The notes beneath the pieces were generated by a model. That model made no database searches, was not told the DNA's origin, and saw only the letters and a list, made by a program, of their open reading frames with translations. A stretch of 64,000 bases of DNA, taken from positions 1 to 64,000 of the forward strand of contig NZ_CP089546.1 in the NCBI RefSeq assembly GCF_021233055.1, given 5' to 3'. Shown here piece after piece: positions 7,972-16,817 of this stretch. This DNA comes from Spirosoma oryzicola (GTDB lineage: Bacteria; Bacteroidota; Bacteroidia; Cytophagales; Spirosomataceae). Within the stretch, counting starts at the first letter, position 1; every line of letters begins with the position of its first letter. The translations under genes and the position numbers were made by a program.

Positions 7972-9915
7972 ATGAAAATAAGTCCTTTAGCCTACCCGCT
8001 GCATTTTTTCAACGTTCTTTTCTGTTTAGCGGGAGCCATCGTCCTTTTCAGCGGCTTTGACGCAGCAAGCCAGTCGATGAGCCTGGGTTCGAAGCCTGAA
8101 TCAACTAAAATCACCTTGTCTTTGACTAAAACCGGCGAATTACGTTACAATGTAACCCGCCGGGGTAAAATGATTATTGCCGACTCTCCGCTCGGACTGG
8201 ACTGTAATGACCAGAACTTTACGGCTGGACTTTCAGTCGTTCATGTTTCACCCGTTGACGTAAGACGGGAGAATTATGAATTGAAAACAGGTCATTTCAA
8301 AACGATAAACCACGCGTTTGAAACAAAGAGCATAACGGTTAAAAATAAGTTGGGTGCTCGGATGATCATTGATTTGCTGACCGATAACGAGGGCGTAGCT
8401 TTCCGCTATCGATTTCCGGATCAGACATCGACAATGCGGGTGATCAATGCGGAACGTACAGGGTTTCAGATTGAAAAAAAGGCGAAGGGCTGGTTGCAGC
8501 CGTATAACAAAGCCGGAAAAGTTACGCCGGGCTATGAGGATTTTTATTTTAGCGTACATCCCGGCGACTCAATCAACAATCCCCGTAACCCATCTGTAGG
8601 GTGGTGTATGCCTGCCCTATTTCAAGTAAATGAAGGCAAAAGTTGGATCTTACTGGCTGAGTCGGGAACGGACGGTTCGTTTCCAGGGTGTCATCTGCAA
8701 GCCGATTCAAAAGGTGGACTGTATAAAATTGCCTTCGCTGAAAAAGACGAAAAATATACCCTTCCCCTCGGCGCTGACAATCATCCGACATCCACTCTTC
8801 CCTGGGCAATGCCCTGGCGGGTCATTATCGTTGGCGATCAGGCGGGGGACATTCTACTGTCAAGCATGATTACAGATCTGGCCCCAGCCTCTAAACTTGA
8901 GGATACGTCCTGGATAGAGCCAGGAAAAGCTACTTGGTCCTGGTGGTCCCATCCCGAGGATCATTCCCCCGAAATGTATAATCAGTTCACGGATTTGGCC
9001 GCTTCGTTCGGTTTTCGTTATACGCTGTTTGATGCGGGCTGGGAAAAAGCCAACACCGAAGGGGGAATCATTGCCAAGGCCACTGCCAGGGGTATCAAGC
9101 CCATGGTGTGGGGCTATTCAGCAGCGTATTTCGACGCAGAAAAACGAAAAAAACGATTCAAAGAGTTGGCAGCAATGGGCGTCAAAGGAGTTAAAATCGA
9201 TTTCTGGTGTTCGGATCGGCAGGAGGTGATGGGCTGCTTTGATTCGCTTTTTAACGATGCCGCCAAAGAGCATCTACTTATCAATCTTCATGGTACTACC
9301 GTTCCAAGAGGCTGGCATCGAACCTGGCCTAATTTTATGACCGCCGAGGCTGTTTTAGGAGCGGAACATTATTTTTACGAACCTAGATATCCAGATCTGG
9401 CCGCCGAGCAGAATACCGTATTGCCTTTTACTCGAAACGTTGCAGGCCCTACCGACTACACTCCGTTTGCCTTAACCATTCGAAAATATCCCCGGTTGAA
9501 CACGGCCGTTCACGAGTTGGCTACTGCGATGATCTATACATCGGGAATTATTCACTTTGCGGATTCAAAGGAGGTATTTGATTCATTGCCTGTACCCGTC
9601 TGCCAACTACTGAAAGACATGCCTGCCAGTTGGGACAACACGGAAAGTATCGTAGCTGAACCGGGGGAACAGCTTATTCTCGCCCGTCAGAAGGAAGGTC
9701 TTTCTTACCTTGTCGGCATCAATGGAACAAATAAGGCAGTGCCCGTCAAACTGAACCTATCCAAATACACAAAGGGTTTTTCAAAATTTAAAGTCATTGT
9801 GGAAGGTGAAGATCCATTAATGGACTTTAAAACAGAGACCTATCCGATCACCTCTATCTGGCAACACACGTTTGCGCCCAAAGGGAGCTTCATTATTCAG
9901 TTTGTTAACGAGTAA
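7972..9915 (+). CDS. Glycoside hydrolase family 97 enzyme, retaining type
   Basis: About 647 residues. The ATG at 7972 is preferred over a GTG at 7927 because a signal peptide follows directly (FFNVLFCLAGAIVLFSG). GH97 architecture: N-terminal beta-sandwich (about 60-300), central (beta/alpha)8 barrel containing TWSWWSHPEDHS and LFDAGWEKANT, and a C-terminal beta domain. GVKIDFWCSDRQ places an Asp (about residue 410) where retaining GH97 alpha-galactosidases have their nucleophile. Inverting SusB-type alpha-glucosidases have Gly there. An exported alpha-galactosidase-like enzyme is therefore the best guess. It is monocistronic, with no SusC/SusD pair nearby. Confidence 0.88.
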   Translation: MKISPLAYPLHFFNVLFCLAGAIVLFSGFDAASQSMSLGSKPESTKITLSLTKTGELRYNVTRRGKMIIADSPLGLDCNDQNFTAGLSVVHVSPVDVRRENYELKTGHFKTINHAFETKSITVKNKLGARMIIDLLTDNEGVAFRYRFPDQTSTMRVINAERTGFQIEKKAKGWLQPYNKAGKVTPGYEDFYFSVHPGDSINNPRNPSVGWCMPALFQVNEGKSWILLAESGTDGSFPGCHLQADSKGGLYKIAFAEKDEKYTLPLGADNHPTSTLPWAMPWRVIIVGDQAGDILLSSMITDLAPASKLEDTSWIEPGKATWSWWSHPEDHSPEMYNQFTDLAASFGFRYTLFDAGWEKANTEGGIIAKATARGIKPMVWGYSAAYFDAEKRKKRFKELAAMGVKGVKIDFWCSDRQEVMGCFDSLFNDAAKEHLLINLHGTTVPRGWHRTWPNFMTAEAVLGAEHYFYEPRYPDLAAEQNTVLPFTRNVAGPTDYTPFALTIRKYPRLNTAVHELATAMIYTSGIIHFADSKEVFDSLPVPVCQLLKDMPASWDNTESIVAEPGEQLILARQKEGLSYLVGINGTNKAVPVKLNLSKYTKGFSKFKVIVEGEDPLMDFKTETYPITSIWQHTFAPKGSFIIQFVNE

Positions 9916-10027
9916 ACGTATTCTGCGGGCTTGTCAATATTCGTTTGATCAGGGTTTTTCGCTTGTTCGTCGGCTAATGCCCTTATCCAGTTCACCGCAA
10001 CGAATTATGGCTAGCTCACCCGGGTAC

Positions 10028-10076
10028 TACTGAAAATGAGGTATAGAATTCGTTCCCTTAACTCACTTTTTCAGTA
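10028..10076. terminator. Imperfect hairpin between GH97 and fic
   Basis: TACTGAAAATGAG at 10028-10040 pairs, with a two-base bulge, to CTCACTTTTTCAGTA at 10062-10076. It lies 110 bases after the GH97 stop and just before the fic gene. It may be a weak terminator of the glycosidase transcript or an operator; neither is certain. Confidence 0.3.
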
Positions 10077-10108
10077 ATATTGAGCTATAGAACACGAATT
10101 GACAACGC

Positions 10109-11221
10109 ATGAAATGGATTTGGCAGCTACCGAACTGGCCACAGTTTACATTCGATCCCGCTCAGTTTGTTCATTTTGAACGGGAATTTCATCGAAATGC
10201 GGGGGTCATCATTGGGTCGCTGGCCGCCGTTTCTGCCGACGAGGTCAATGAATTACGGGTTACGTTACTCAGCAATGAAGCGCTGGACACCTCGAAAATC
10301 GAAGGTGAGATCCTGGATCGCGATTCCGTTCAGTCGTCAATCCGCCACCAGTTAGGCCTGCAAACGGACGGCAGGAGGTCAGGGCCAAAAGAAACAGGTG
10401 TTGCTCTGATGATGGTCGACTTAGTCAGAAGTTATCAGGAGCCTCTTACTCAGGAACACCTTTTTTTGTGGCATAAGATGATCATGAATGGTCGAATTGA
10501 TCTGGAAACGATTGGTGGCTACCGGACTCATACTGACCCCATGCAGATTGTATCCGGTCGGTTAGACAGGCCCATCTTGTTCTACGAAGCTCCTCCATCT
10601 GACCAGGTGGAAACGCAGATGAGCCAATACATCGACTGGTTCAATCGAGCCATTGAAGCGCAGATGCCAACGGTTGTTCACGCGGGCATGGCCCATTTGT
10701 ATTTCGAATTGATCCACCCCTTTGAGGATGGCAACGGGCGGATCGGACGTACTCTTGCCGAAAAGGCACTGGCCATCGGAGCCCGACAATCATTGATTAC
10801 CGCCTTGTCCACTACGATCGAACGGGACAAAAAAGCTTACTATCAGGCTTTGGAGCGGGCCGATTTCTCGTTGGATATCACCGAATGGTTGATCTATTTC
10901 TCTGGAATGATTTTGGAAACCCAGGTCTACGTTCAGAAAATGATCGTCTTTATTGTCTACAAGGCTCGGTATTTTGACACGTACCGTGGCCGGTTAAATG
11001 ATCGGCAGACCAAGGTAGCGTTGCGTATGTTTGGGGAAGGACTCGCTGGTTTCAAAGGAGGTTTAAGTGCTGAAAATTACATCCGGATTGCCAAAACCTC
11101 CAGAGCTACCACGACCCGTGATCTGGCCGAGATGGTCGAACTGGGGGCGCTGACAAAGCAGGGAAAGCTACGCCATACGCGCTATTATCTTCCCATCTGG
11201 GAAGCCGCTTTTACGAACTAA
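10109..11221 (+). CDS. Fic-domain protein, putative AMP transferase with built-in inhibitory helix
   Basis: 370 residues. The catalytic loop HPFEDGNGRIGR (about 203-214) is a perfect match to the Fic signature HPFx(D/E)GNGRxxR; its His is needed for AMP transfer. An N-terminal inhibitory motif (S/T)xxxE(G/N) is present as TSKIEG (about 61-66), making this a class II Fic protein that restrains itself in cis. The N-terminal ~90 residues match the DUF4172-type cap of this group, and the C-terminus ends in a winged-helix-like domain. The target is unknown. It is a single gene with no separate antitoxin. Confidence 0.9.
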   Translation: MKWIWQLPNWPQFTFDPAQFVHFEREFHRNAGVIIGSLAAVSADEVNELRVTLLSNEALDTSKIEGEILDRDSVQSSIRHQLGLQTDGRRSGPKETGVALMMVDLVRSYQEPLTQEHLFLWHKMIMNGRIDLETIGGYRTHTDPMQIVSGRLDRPILFYEAPPSDQVETQMSQYIDWFNRAIEAQMPTVVHAGMAHLYFELIHPFEDGNGRIGRTLAEKALAIGARQSLITALSTTIERDKKAYYQALERADFSLDITEWLIYFSGMILETQVYVQKMIVFIVYKARYFDTYRGRLNDRQTKVALRMFGEGLAGFKGGLSAENYIRIAKTSRATTTRDLAEMVELGALTKQGKLRHTRYYLPIWEAAFTN

Positions 11222-11274
11222 GGCTCATCACATCTCCAGGAAAATAGGCGACAAATGACGTTGGCAGAAGCAAG

Positions 11275-11296
11275 ATTCCAGATTCATTCCAGATTT
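11275..11296 (+). promoter_or_regulatory. Tandem 11-bp direct repeat before the regulator/kinase operon
   Basis: ATTCCAGATTC (11275-11285) is followed directly by ATTCCAGATTT (11286-11296), ending 32 bases before the regulator start codon. OmpR-family regulators bind direct repeats with an 11-bp period. A matching site lies before the downstream outer-membrane gene at 13346. Binding by the local regulator is inference. Confidence 0.6.
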
Positions 11297-11328
11297 TATG
11301 CCTTGATTTGTGCATAGCCAGGCAAGCC

Positions 11329-12027
11329 ATGAAATTATTACTTATTGAAGATGAGCAGGCTCTCAGCCAGACGATTATTCGATTCCTGAGTCAACAGGGA
11401 CACGTCTGTGAGCTGGCCACGACCTATCAGCAGGGGCAGGAAAAAATTGGCGTTTACACCTATGACTGCGTTTTGATCGACCTTATGTTGCCCGGAGGAA
11501 GTGGTATTGATCTGCTCAGATTGCTCAAGAAAGACCATAATCATACCGGAGCCATCATTCTTTCGGCCAAAGATTCACTGGACGACAAACTGCTGGGCTT
11601 AGACCTGGGAGCCGATGATTATTTACCCAAGCCGTTCCATTTATCCGAACTCAACTCACGGATCAACTCGCTGTTGCGACGCCTGAAATTTAAAGGAACA
11701 GCCAGGCTAGAAATCGGTGCCCTGCAAATCGATACGGACGCGCGGGTGGTGTATGTACATGAACATGCCCTAGAGCTGAACCGAAAAGAGTATGACCTGC
11801 TGCTGTTGTTCGCCACCAATCCAAATCGGGTCATCAAAAAATCAGCCTTAGCTGAGCATATATGGGGTGACCAGTCTGATCAGGTCGATTCCTATGATTT
11901 CATTTATTCGCAGATCAAAAATCTGCGCAGACGATTCAGTCAGGTTGGGTATGAGTTAGCGATTCAAACGGTTTACGGAATCGGCTATAAGTTCACGCCC
12001 ACCGATCAGCCAGCGATACCCTCATGA
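11329..12027 (+). CDS. OmpR/PhoB-family response regulator
   Basis: About 232 residues from the ATG at 11329 (MKLLLIEDEQ); the frame is open seven codons further up but these are not conserved-looking. The receiver domain has the acidic pocket IEDE, the phospho-acceptor Asp51 (CVLIDLMLPGGSG), and the conserved Lys in YLPKPF. The C-terminal winged helix ends in the wing YGIGYKF. It overlaps the following kinase gene by four bases (ATGA), so the two are translationally coupled. Tandem 11-bp repeats before this operon and before the gene that follows it suggest autoregulation plus control of the 13346 gene. Confidence 0.93.
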   Translation: MKLLLIEDEQALSQTIIRFLSQQGHVCELATTYQQGQEKIGVYTYDCVLIDLMLPGGSGIDLLRLLKKDHNHTGAIILSAKDSLDDKLLGLDLGADDYLPKPFHLSELNSRINSLLRRLKFKGTARLEIGALQIDTDARVVYVHEHALELNRKEYDLLLLFATNPNRVIKKSALAEHIWGDQSDQVDSYDFIYSQIKNLRRRFSQVGYELAIQTVYGIGYKFTPTDQPAIPS

Positions 12028-13286
12028 GACTATTGACGCGAAGTACGCTGATCAGTTCCGCTATTCTGCTGGTGGCCCTGCTTATCAGCGGATTGTATAT
12101 TTACGACCAGGTTAGCCAGGAAGTGCGGGACGAAATTGACGAGAAGCTGCTCAACCGCAAGCTTGAAATTCTGGTCAGTCTCCGCTCCTGGGAAAGAGCT
12201 ATCCGCCCGATACCCATAGCGACCGATTTTCGCCTGGACTCAATTAGCGCTCAGGATTACAACGCCCTGAACGAGCATTTTGAGGACATTTCCCGGTACG
12301 AGTTGGTCGAAGGAGAAAACGAACTTCACCGGCAGCTGGTGACCAAGTTTAAACGAGCCGATACTTATTATTGCCTGCGCATTGAGACGTCATTGCTTGA
12401 CCTGGAGGACATGGGTGAAATAATCGCCTATAGTACACTGGACGTCATGGTGGGCTTGCTTCTGATTGCCTTTCTGGTCAATAGCCTTCTTCAGCGCAAA
12501 CTCTGGAAACCCTTTTACGGAACGCTTCTTCAGTTAAACGCTTTTCGGCTGGATCAGGTGACGCCATTACAACTGCCCGGTAGCTCCATCAAGGAATTTA
12601 ATCAGTTAAATGAGACGATTGCGAAGCTGACAGCCATTAACCAGCGAGTCTATCAACAACAAAAACAATTTGTTGAAAATGCTTCGCACGAAATTCAAAC
12701 GCCCCTGGCAATTGCCCTGCACCAAACCGAGCAACTGATTCAGAACCCAGATCTGACCGCCAATGATGCGCAGGCTCTGGACATACTAACCCAGCAGCTG
12801 GAACGATTATCGGCTATGAATAAGGCGCTGTTGCTAATCAGTAAAATTGACAATCAGCAGTTTGGCGAAACGCAGTCGGTCAACGTAGGTGATTTAATTC
12901 GTCAGACGGTCGATGAGTACTCGTTTCTGGCTGAGCAGAAATCTCTTCGTGTCGAACTGGATTTCCAGAACGAGATCGTTGTTGCGGCTAATCATCATTT
13001 GATGGCGATGCTGGTCGGCAACCTGATTCGCAATGCGCTGGTTCATTCCGCTAGCGAGAGCCTGATTACGATCCAACTGGCTGACCAATCTCTGCGCGTT
13101 GAAAACACGGCTGCTACGCCCATCGCACAACCCGAAACGTTGTTCGGCCGATTTGTCAAGCAAAGTGATAAACCGCAATCGCTGGGACTGGGCTTAGCAA
13201 TCGTGAAGTCTATCTGCGATACCTATCAGTTTACCCCATCCATCGCTTCGGAGGGAAACCAGTTTATTTTCTCCGTCTCTTTCTAA
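12024..13286 (+). CDS. Membrane sensor histidine kinase, partner of the OmpR-type regulator
   Basis: 420 residues. One membrane segment lies at about 9-27 and another at about 140-155, enclosing a periplasmic sensor region of about 110 residues. The H-box ENASHEIQTPLAIAL contains phospho-accepting His222. The N-box (LVGNLIRNALVHS) and the G2-type box (GLGLAIVKSICDTY) complete the ATPase domain. The G1 region is short and poorly conserved, as in many Bacteroidota kinases of this size. The signal sensed is unknown. Confidence 0.92.
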   Translation: MRLLTRSTLISSAILLVALLISGLYIYDQVSQEVRDEIDEKLLNRKLEILVSLRSWERAIRPIPIATDFRLDSISAQDYNALNEHFEDISRYELVEGENELHRQLVTKFKRADTYYCLRIETSLLDLEDMGEIIAYSTLDVMVGLLLIAFLVNSLLQRKLWKPFYGTLLQLNAFRLDQVTPLQLPGSSIKEFNQLNETIAKLTAINQRVYQQQKQFVENASHEIQTPLAIALHQTEQLIQNPDLTANDAQALDILTQQLERLSAMNKALLLISKIDNQQFGETQSVNVGDLIRQTVDEYSFLAEQKSLRVELDFQNEIVVAANHHLMAMLVGNLIRNALVHSASESLITIQLADQSLRVENTAATPIAQPETLFGRFVKQSDKPQSLGLGLAIVKSICDTYQFTPSIASEGNQFIFSVSF

Positions 13287-13287
13287 A

Positions 13288-13309
13288 ATTCCAGATTCGT
13301 TCCAGAAAC
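13288..13309 (+). promoter_or_regulatory. Second copy of the 11-bp tandem site, before the 13346 gene
   Basis: ATTCCAGATTC (13288-13298) followed by GTTCCAGAAAC (13299-13309), 36 bases before the next start codon. It repeats the spacing and position of the site before the regulator operon, which points to the 13346 gene as a direct target. Confidence 0.6.
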
Positions 13310-13345
13310 ACCCCGGAGCTTTGACCCAACAAAACAGCAAAGGGT

Positions 13346-14194
13346 ATGAATAAGGTGTTTTTAGGCTGGATAGGAATGTGGTTGCTGAGTTACGGACCAA
13401 GCTGGGCCCAGCGCCCGAGTGCGTCCTTCGATACACTCGTTAAACCAACTGAGGAGAAGGTTCGACTGGCCAAGATTTCCCACGCCGAACCTTTGTATCT
13501 GGACCTGGTGCGGGATCTGGGGGCTCGCCGGGGCGAACGAGAATGGAACGTAGGCACCGAGTTCAGCCAGCAGAAAGGTGCGACAAGCTGGCATCCGTTC
13601 ATTGAATACGAGTTTGCCCCCGTCAACCGGCTCGGCCTGGAGATCGAATTGCCGGGGCAGGTAAGCCTGGCTGACCCGGATCAGGGCCAACCCAGATCGG
13701 CTTCATGGCGTCTGCACAGCATTAAAACGTCTATCCAGTGGACCTATGCTGTGCTGGAGCGCTGGCAAACCTCCTTGGCGGTAGGGTATACCAATGAGTT
13801 AATGCTTCCCCCGGCAGCCAACACCGCTGGCTTTTCGGCCATCGAAGCGGGCCATCCTTTTTTGGTAGCTGCCAAAAAGTGGGGAGCGCATTGGCATACC
13901 CTGGTTTATGCGTCCTGGGCAGGGGAAATATCTAAGCAGGGGTCTATCCAGGCGGGTGGCCATGAACTGAACATAGCGGTGCACTACGTCATCCCTCATT
14001 CCAAGGCGTTTATGGGGGTAGAACTGTATCAGTCCTGGCCTGCCTCAGACGCACTGATGATCCGTCCTCAAGTGCGTATCGCCCTGAAAAATAACGTACT
14101 CCTTGGCCTTGTTGGCAACATGCCACTTAACCAGTCGACCGTAAGCAGCTGGTTTATCCGACTCATCTACGAACCCCGACGCAGCGCCCGCTGA
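13346..14194 (+). CDS. Exported, probably outer-membrane beta-barrel protein
   Basis: 282 residues with a clear signal peptide ending SWAQ (about 21). A conserved-looking block KISHAEPLYLDLVRDLGARRGEREWNVGTEF follows in the first part of the mature protein. The rest alternates polar and hydrophobic residues in strands (FIEYEFAPVNRLGLEIELP; LLGLVGNMPLN) and ends with an aromatic-rich strand, SWFIRLIYEP. That suggests a small porin-like barrel. No named family was recognised. It directly follows the two-component pair and has the same upstream tandem repeat, so it is likely regulated by it. Confidence 0.65.
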   Translation: MNKVFLGWIGMWLLSYGPSWAQRPSASFDTLVKPTEEKVRLAKISHAEPLYLDLVRDLGARRGEREWNVGTEFSQQKGATSWHPFIEYEFAPVNRLGLEIELPGQVSLADPDQGQPRSASWRLHSIKTSIQWTYAVLERWQTSLAVGYTNELMLPPAANTAGFSAIEAGHPFLVAAKKWGAHWHTLVYASWAGEISKQGSIQAGGHELNIAVHYVIPHSKAFMGVELYQSWPASDALMIRPQVRIALKNNVLLGLVGNMPLNQSTVSSWFIRLIYEPRRSAR

Positions 14195-14229
14195 TTGTAT
14201 GGTACAAACCATGAAAAGTACGTGTTTAT

Positions 14230-14622
14230 CTACTGACCAATCAATCGGATGGTTGGATGGTCGGCAATGATTGCCAGGATAGTGTCAAAATACGTTTCGC
14301 CACAGCCACGCTCAAGTGCGCTCAGCTTTTCGTTAAATAACGTTTGATTGTAAGGCGATCCGGGACGCAGCTTTTCCAGATAATACGCACGGGTGGCCTG
14401 ATAGCCTAAGGCCTCGCGGCTATGGTCCATATTGCGCCAGATAAGTTCTACCGATTGGGCTCCTTGTAGAGCACCATAGCCCCCGTACAGTAAATCATCA
14501 AACGCGTCGAGACTAGGGCCGATCCGCCAGTTTTCCCCGATCATAAACACCCGGTTGATCTGCTCATAAAAAGAGGCAATATCGTGGATTGCGTTTCCGT
14601 CGATCTCAATCTGTTTAACCAT
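14230..14622 (-). CDS. Barstar-like ribonuclease inhibitor family protein
   Basis: 130 residues. The first half (IEIDGNAIHDIASFYEQINR, then WRIGPSLDAFDDLLYGGYG) matches the barstar fold: a DG-x-x-I start, a helix, then the L-D-A-x-x-D-x-L acidic surface that plugs a barnase-type RNase. The C-terminal half (about 70-130) extends beyond classical barstar. No barnase-like or polymorphic-toxin gene is next to it. It may be a stand-alone immunity gene or an orphan. It is convergent with the 13346 gene. Confidence 0.65.
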   Translation of the reverse strand: MVKQIEIDGNAIHDIASFYEQINRVFMIGENWRIGPSLDAFDDLLYGGYGALQGAQSVELIWRNMDHSREALGYQATRAYYLEKLRPGSPYNQTLFNEKLSALERGCGETYFDTILAIIADHPTIRLIGQ

Positions 14623-14997
14623 CGTTTTTTTCTAAGCCCATACACACCAGGCTAACGTCTTGTTCGACCAAAGTGGCTTTTTTCTGGGGGCGCTCTCCCC
14701 TGATTGAAACGCAATATTCGTGCACCTAATTTTAGAACACGAGAAACAGCCGTCCTTTAAGTGGTTGCCTGATTAGGGGCACAGTTACCTCGCTGACCGA
14801 TTCATGCCCGTAGCCATAGCCAGGTCTTTGCGCGGGTAACTTATTAATTAGTAAGGCTTAAGTAGTAATGCGTACTATAAATTGTAGTAATGAACTGTTC
14901 CAGAAAATTAGCTTACTTACAGACAAATAAAACTGGATGATCATCCGCCGTATCACACATCATTCATAGCTGATATAGCCATCCACTTTTAAAGGAT
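14623..14997. other. Intergenic region with divergent promoters
   Basis: About 375 bases between the divergently read barstar-like gene and the TlpA-like gene. It must hold both promoters. I could not fix a clear TAnnTTTG box, and no repeat was seen. Confidence 0.4.
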
Positions 14998-16314
14998 ATG
15001 AAGCCGCATCTGCTCACGCTTGGTTTGTTCTTTCTGCTAATTGGCTGCCACTCCCAGGAGGAGCAAACCACATACCTCGCCCGAATACCCTACCAGCTCA
15101 AAACGGGATATGGGCCCTTCTACCCCAACTTTGATATCCTCCATCCTGAGGATCCACAGGACCCTTTATGGGGTAAGATGTGCCAACCCCTTCGAGGGAT
15201 TCCAACGAATTGGTCGAGTCGAATGAAGTCCATGATCTGGCTTAATGCCCGTCAATTAGTCTATCAAAATTATAAACAGGGCCGAATAACCCCCGCTAAT
15301 TTTAAGCGTCTTCAACGGGATTGGAAATGGGTACCCGATACAACCACGTTGACAAATACGCCCATTCACTGCTTTCTTAATGCCGTCAGTGGTTTTGACG
15401 AAGATCGGGGACAATGGGCAGTTCTAATCGATACCAACAATGACCTTGATCTGGGTAATGAAAAACCTATTTACCCGCAGTCGATCAAGCCCGGCACAGT
15501 GCTGGAAAAGCTGACTGACTTCCAACTTATTCAGTACGAAATCTATCAGAAAAGAGCAATCAAACGCTTAGAGTTGCCGTTGGTAATCAAGCGTATGGGC
15601 GATAGCTTTGTCTACCATTTCGCGCAGTATGGGGTGGCTACCCTACAAGTCGGAAACGATACGCATAAACTGTTCATCTCCTCGGGGTTTTGCCGACCTG
15701 ACTTCAAAGCCACAACGCTTATCGACGCTACGTCCTGTTTAAAGTCAGGAAAAACAGACCCTCAGCAATTGGTGAAACTTGGTGAAACAATCGAGATAGG
15801 TGGTATGAGCTACATCAATAAGGGTTTGGATCGATACCATGACTGGCTGGAACTGGAAGGGAGCACAGCCCCTCTACCGGCCACTCATAATTTACGGACA
15901 GGTGTAGAATTTCAGCCTTTGGTGGCTAACGATTTTGTTACAGGCAAGCCTTTTTCAACCGCTACTCTAAAGGGAAAATACGTCTACGTCGACTTTTGGG
16001 GTACCTGGTGTAAAGGTTGTATTGCCGAAATACCTCACTTGCAGCAACTCTATAAAGAAGTTGACCATCAGCGGGTTGAGTTTGTTAGTATCGCTTGTCA
16101 CGATTCAGCGAAGCATCTGCAACGATTTCTGAATGATCATCCACTCGGTTGGCCTCAGGTGTTGTCGGACGAAAACAACCCGTTAGTTGAGCATTACCGA
16201 GTTAACAGCTTTCCTAGTTCTATACTCATCGACCCACAGGGTATCATTGTAGCACGAGATCTTCACGGTTCGGCTTTAGCCAGCAAATTGAAAGCACTGA
16301 CAGACTCCAACTAA
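14998..16314 (+). CDS. TlpA-like thioredoxin-fold lipoprotein
   Basis: 438 residues. The lipobox LLIGC puts the lipidated cysteine at residue 17, so the protein is anchored in the envelope. Residues ~18-300 have no recognised domain but contain several cysteines. The C-terminal ~135 residues are a thioredoxin fold with the redox motif WCKGC (338-341) in VDFWGTWCKGCIAEIPHL and the cis-Pro region SFPSSILID. TlpA/ResA-like proteins reduce or isomerise disulfides in the periplasm. The large N-terminal module resembles the layout of Bacteroidota peroxiredoxin-like lipoproteins. It is monocistronic. Confidence 0.88.
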   Translation: MKPHLLTLGLFFLLIGCHSQEEQTTYLARIPYQLKTGYGPFYPNFDILHPEDPQDPLWGKMCQPLRGIPTNWSSRMKSMIWLNARQLVYQNYKQGRITPANFKRLQRDWKWVPDTTTLTNTPIHCFLNAVSGFDEDRGQWAVLIDTNNDLDLGNEKPIYPQSIKPGTVLEKLTDFQLIQYEIYQKRAIKRLELPLVIKRMGDSFVYHFAQYGVATLQVGNDTHKLFISSGFCRPDFKATTLIDATSCLKSGKTDPQQLVKLGETIEIGGMSYINKGLDRYHDWLELEGSTAPLPATHNLRTGVEFQPLVANDFVTGKPFSTATLKGKYVYVDFWGTWCKGCIAEIPHLQQLYKEVDHQRVEFVSIACHDSAKHLQRFLNDHPLGWPQVLSDENNPLVEHYRVNSFPSSILIDPQGIIVARDLHGSALASKLKALTDSN

Positions 16315-16655
16315 ATTTTGCCCTTTAACGCTTACACAGTTGAGGAAAGCAGTATGGCGTCTGCTATAGAAGTTTTTTACCAACGATGCGAGTCTGGTTC
16401 AGCTGGCATAACCAGTTCCTTTTTTTCCGTAGAACAGCTAAGCTAAGAAGTCCGGACCTGCTGTTATAGTTAGATTAGACTTAGGCAGTACCAGGTCAAG
16501 GATATTTGAACGCTAGTCATATGCTAACAGTTGAGTACGATATCACGAGCAAGCAAGCTTAATTCGTTGTGAGAACGCTAGAAACACCATCAATCTAACC
16601 TCGCCGAGATTGTACTAACGCTGGACATACTATGTCCTATTCAGTCATCACCTTT
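16315..16655. other. Intergenic, nothing recognised
   Basis: About 340 bases after the TlpA-like gene with no convincing frame or hairpin. The inverted repeat and promoter that follow it are listed separately. Confidence 0.4.
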
Positions 16656-16693
16656 TGTAACATTTTCACAATGACCGTCGTGAAAATGTTACA
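16656..16693. promoter_or_regulatory. Perfect 14-bp inverted repeat before the serine recombinase
   Basis: TGTAACATTTTCAC (16656-16669) and its exact reverse complement (16680-16693) flank a 10-base spacer. A promoter-like TATATTCG (16710-16717, close to the TAnnTTTG box of Bacteroidota) lies just downstream, so the repeat sits over the expected -33 region. It could be a repressor operator or a recombination subsite of the neighbouring recombinase. Confidence 0.6.
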
Positions 16694-16817
16694 GACACTC
16701 TATTTTTCCTATATTCGCCCGTGGAACACCTACAAAAGAAAATTTTATGGTAGAGAGGAAAGAAGTTTCATCTTTTGTCCTCTTCTTGACGAGCACTTCC
16801 ATACGCAGTAAAACAAG

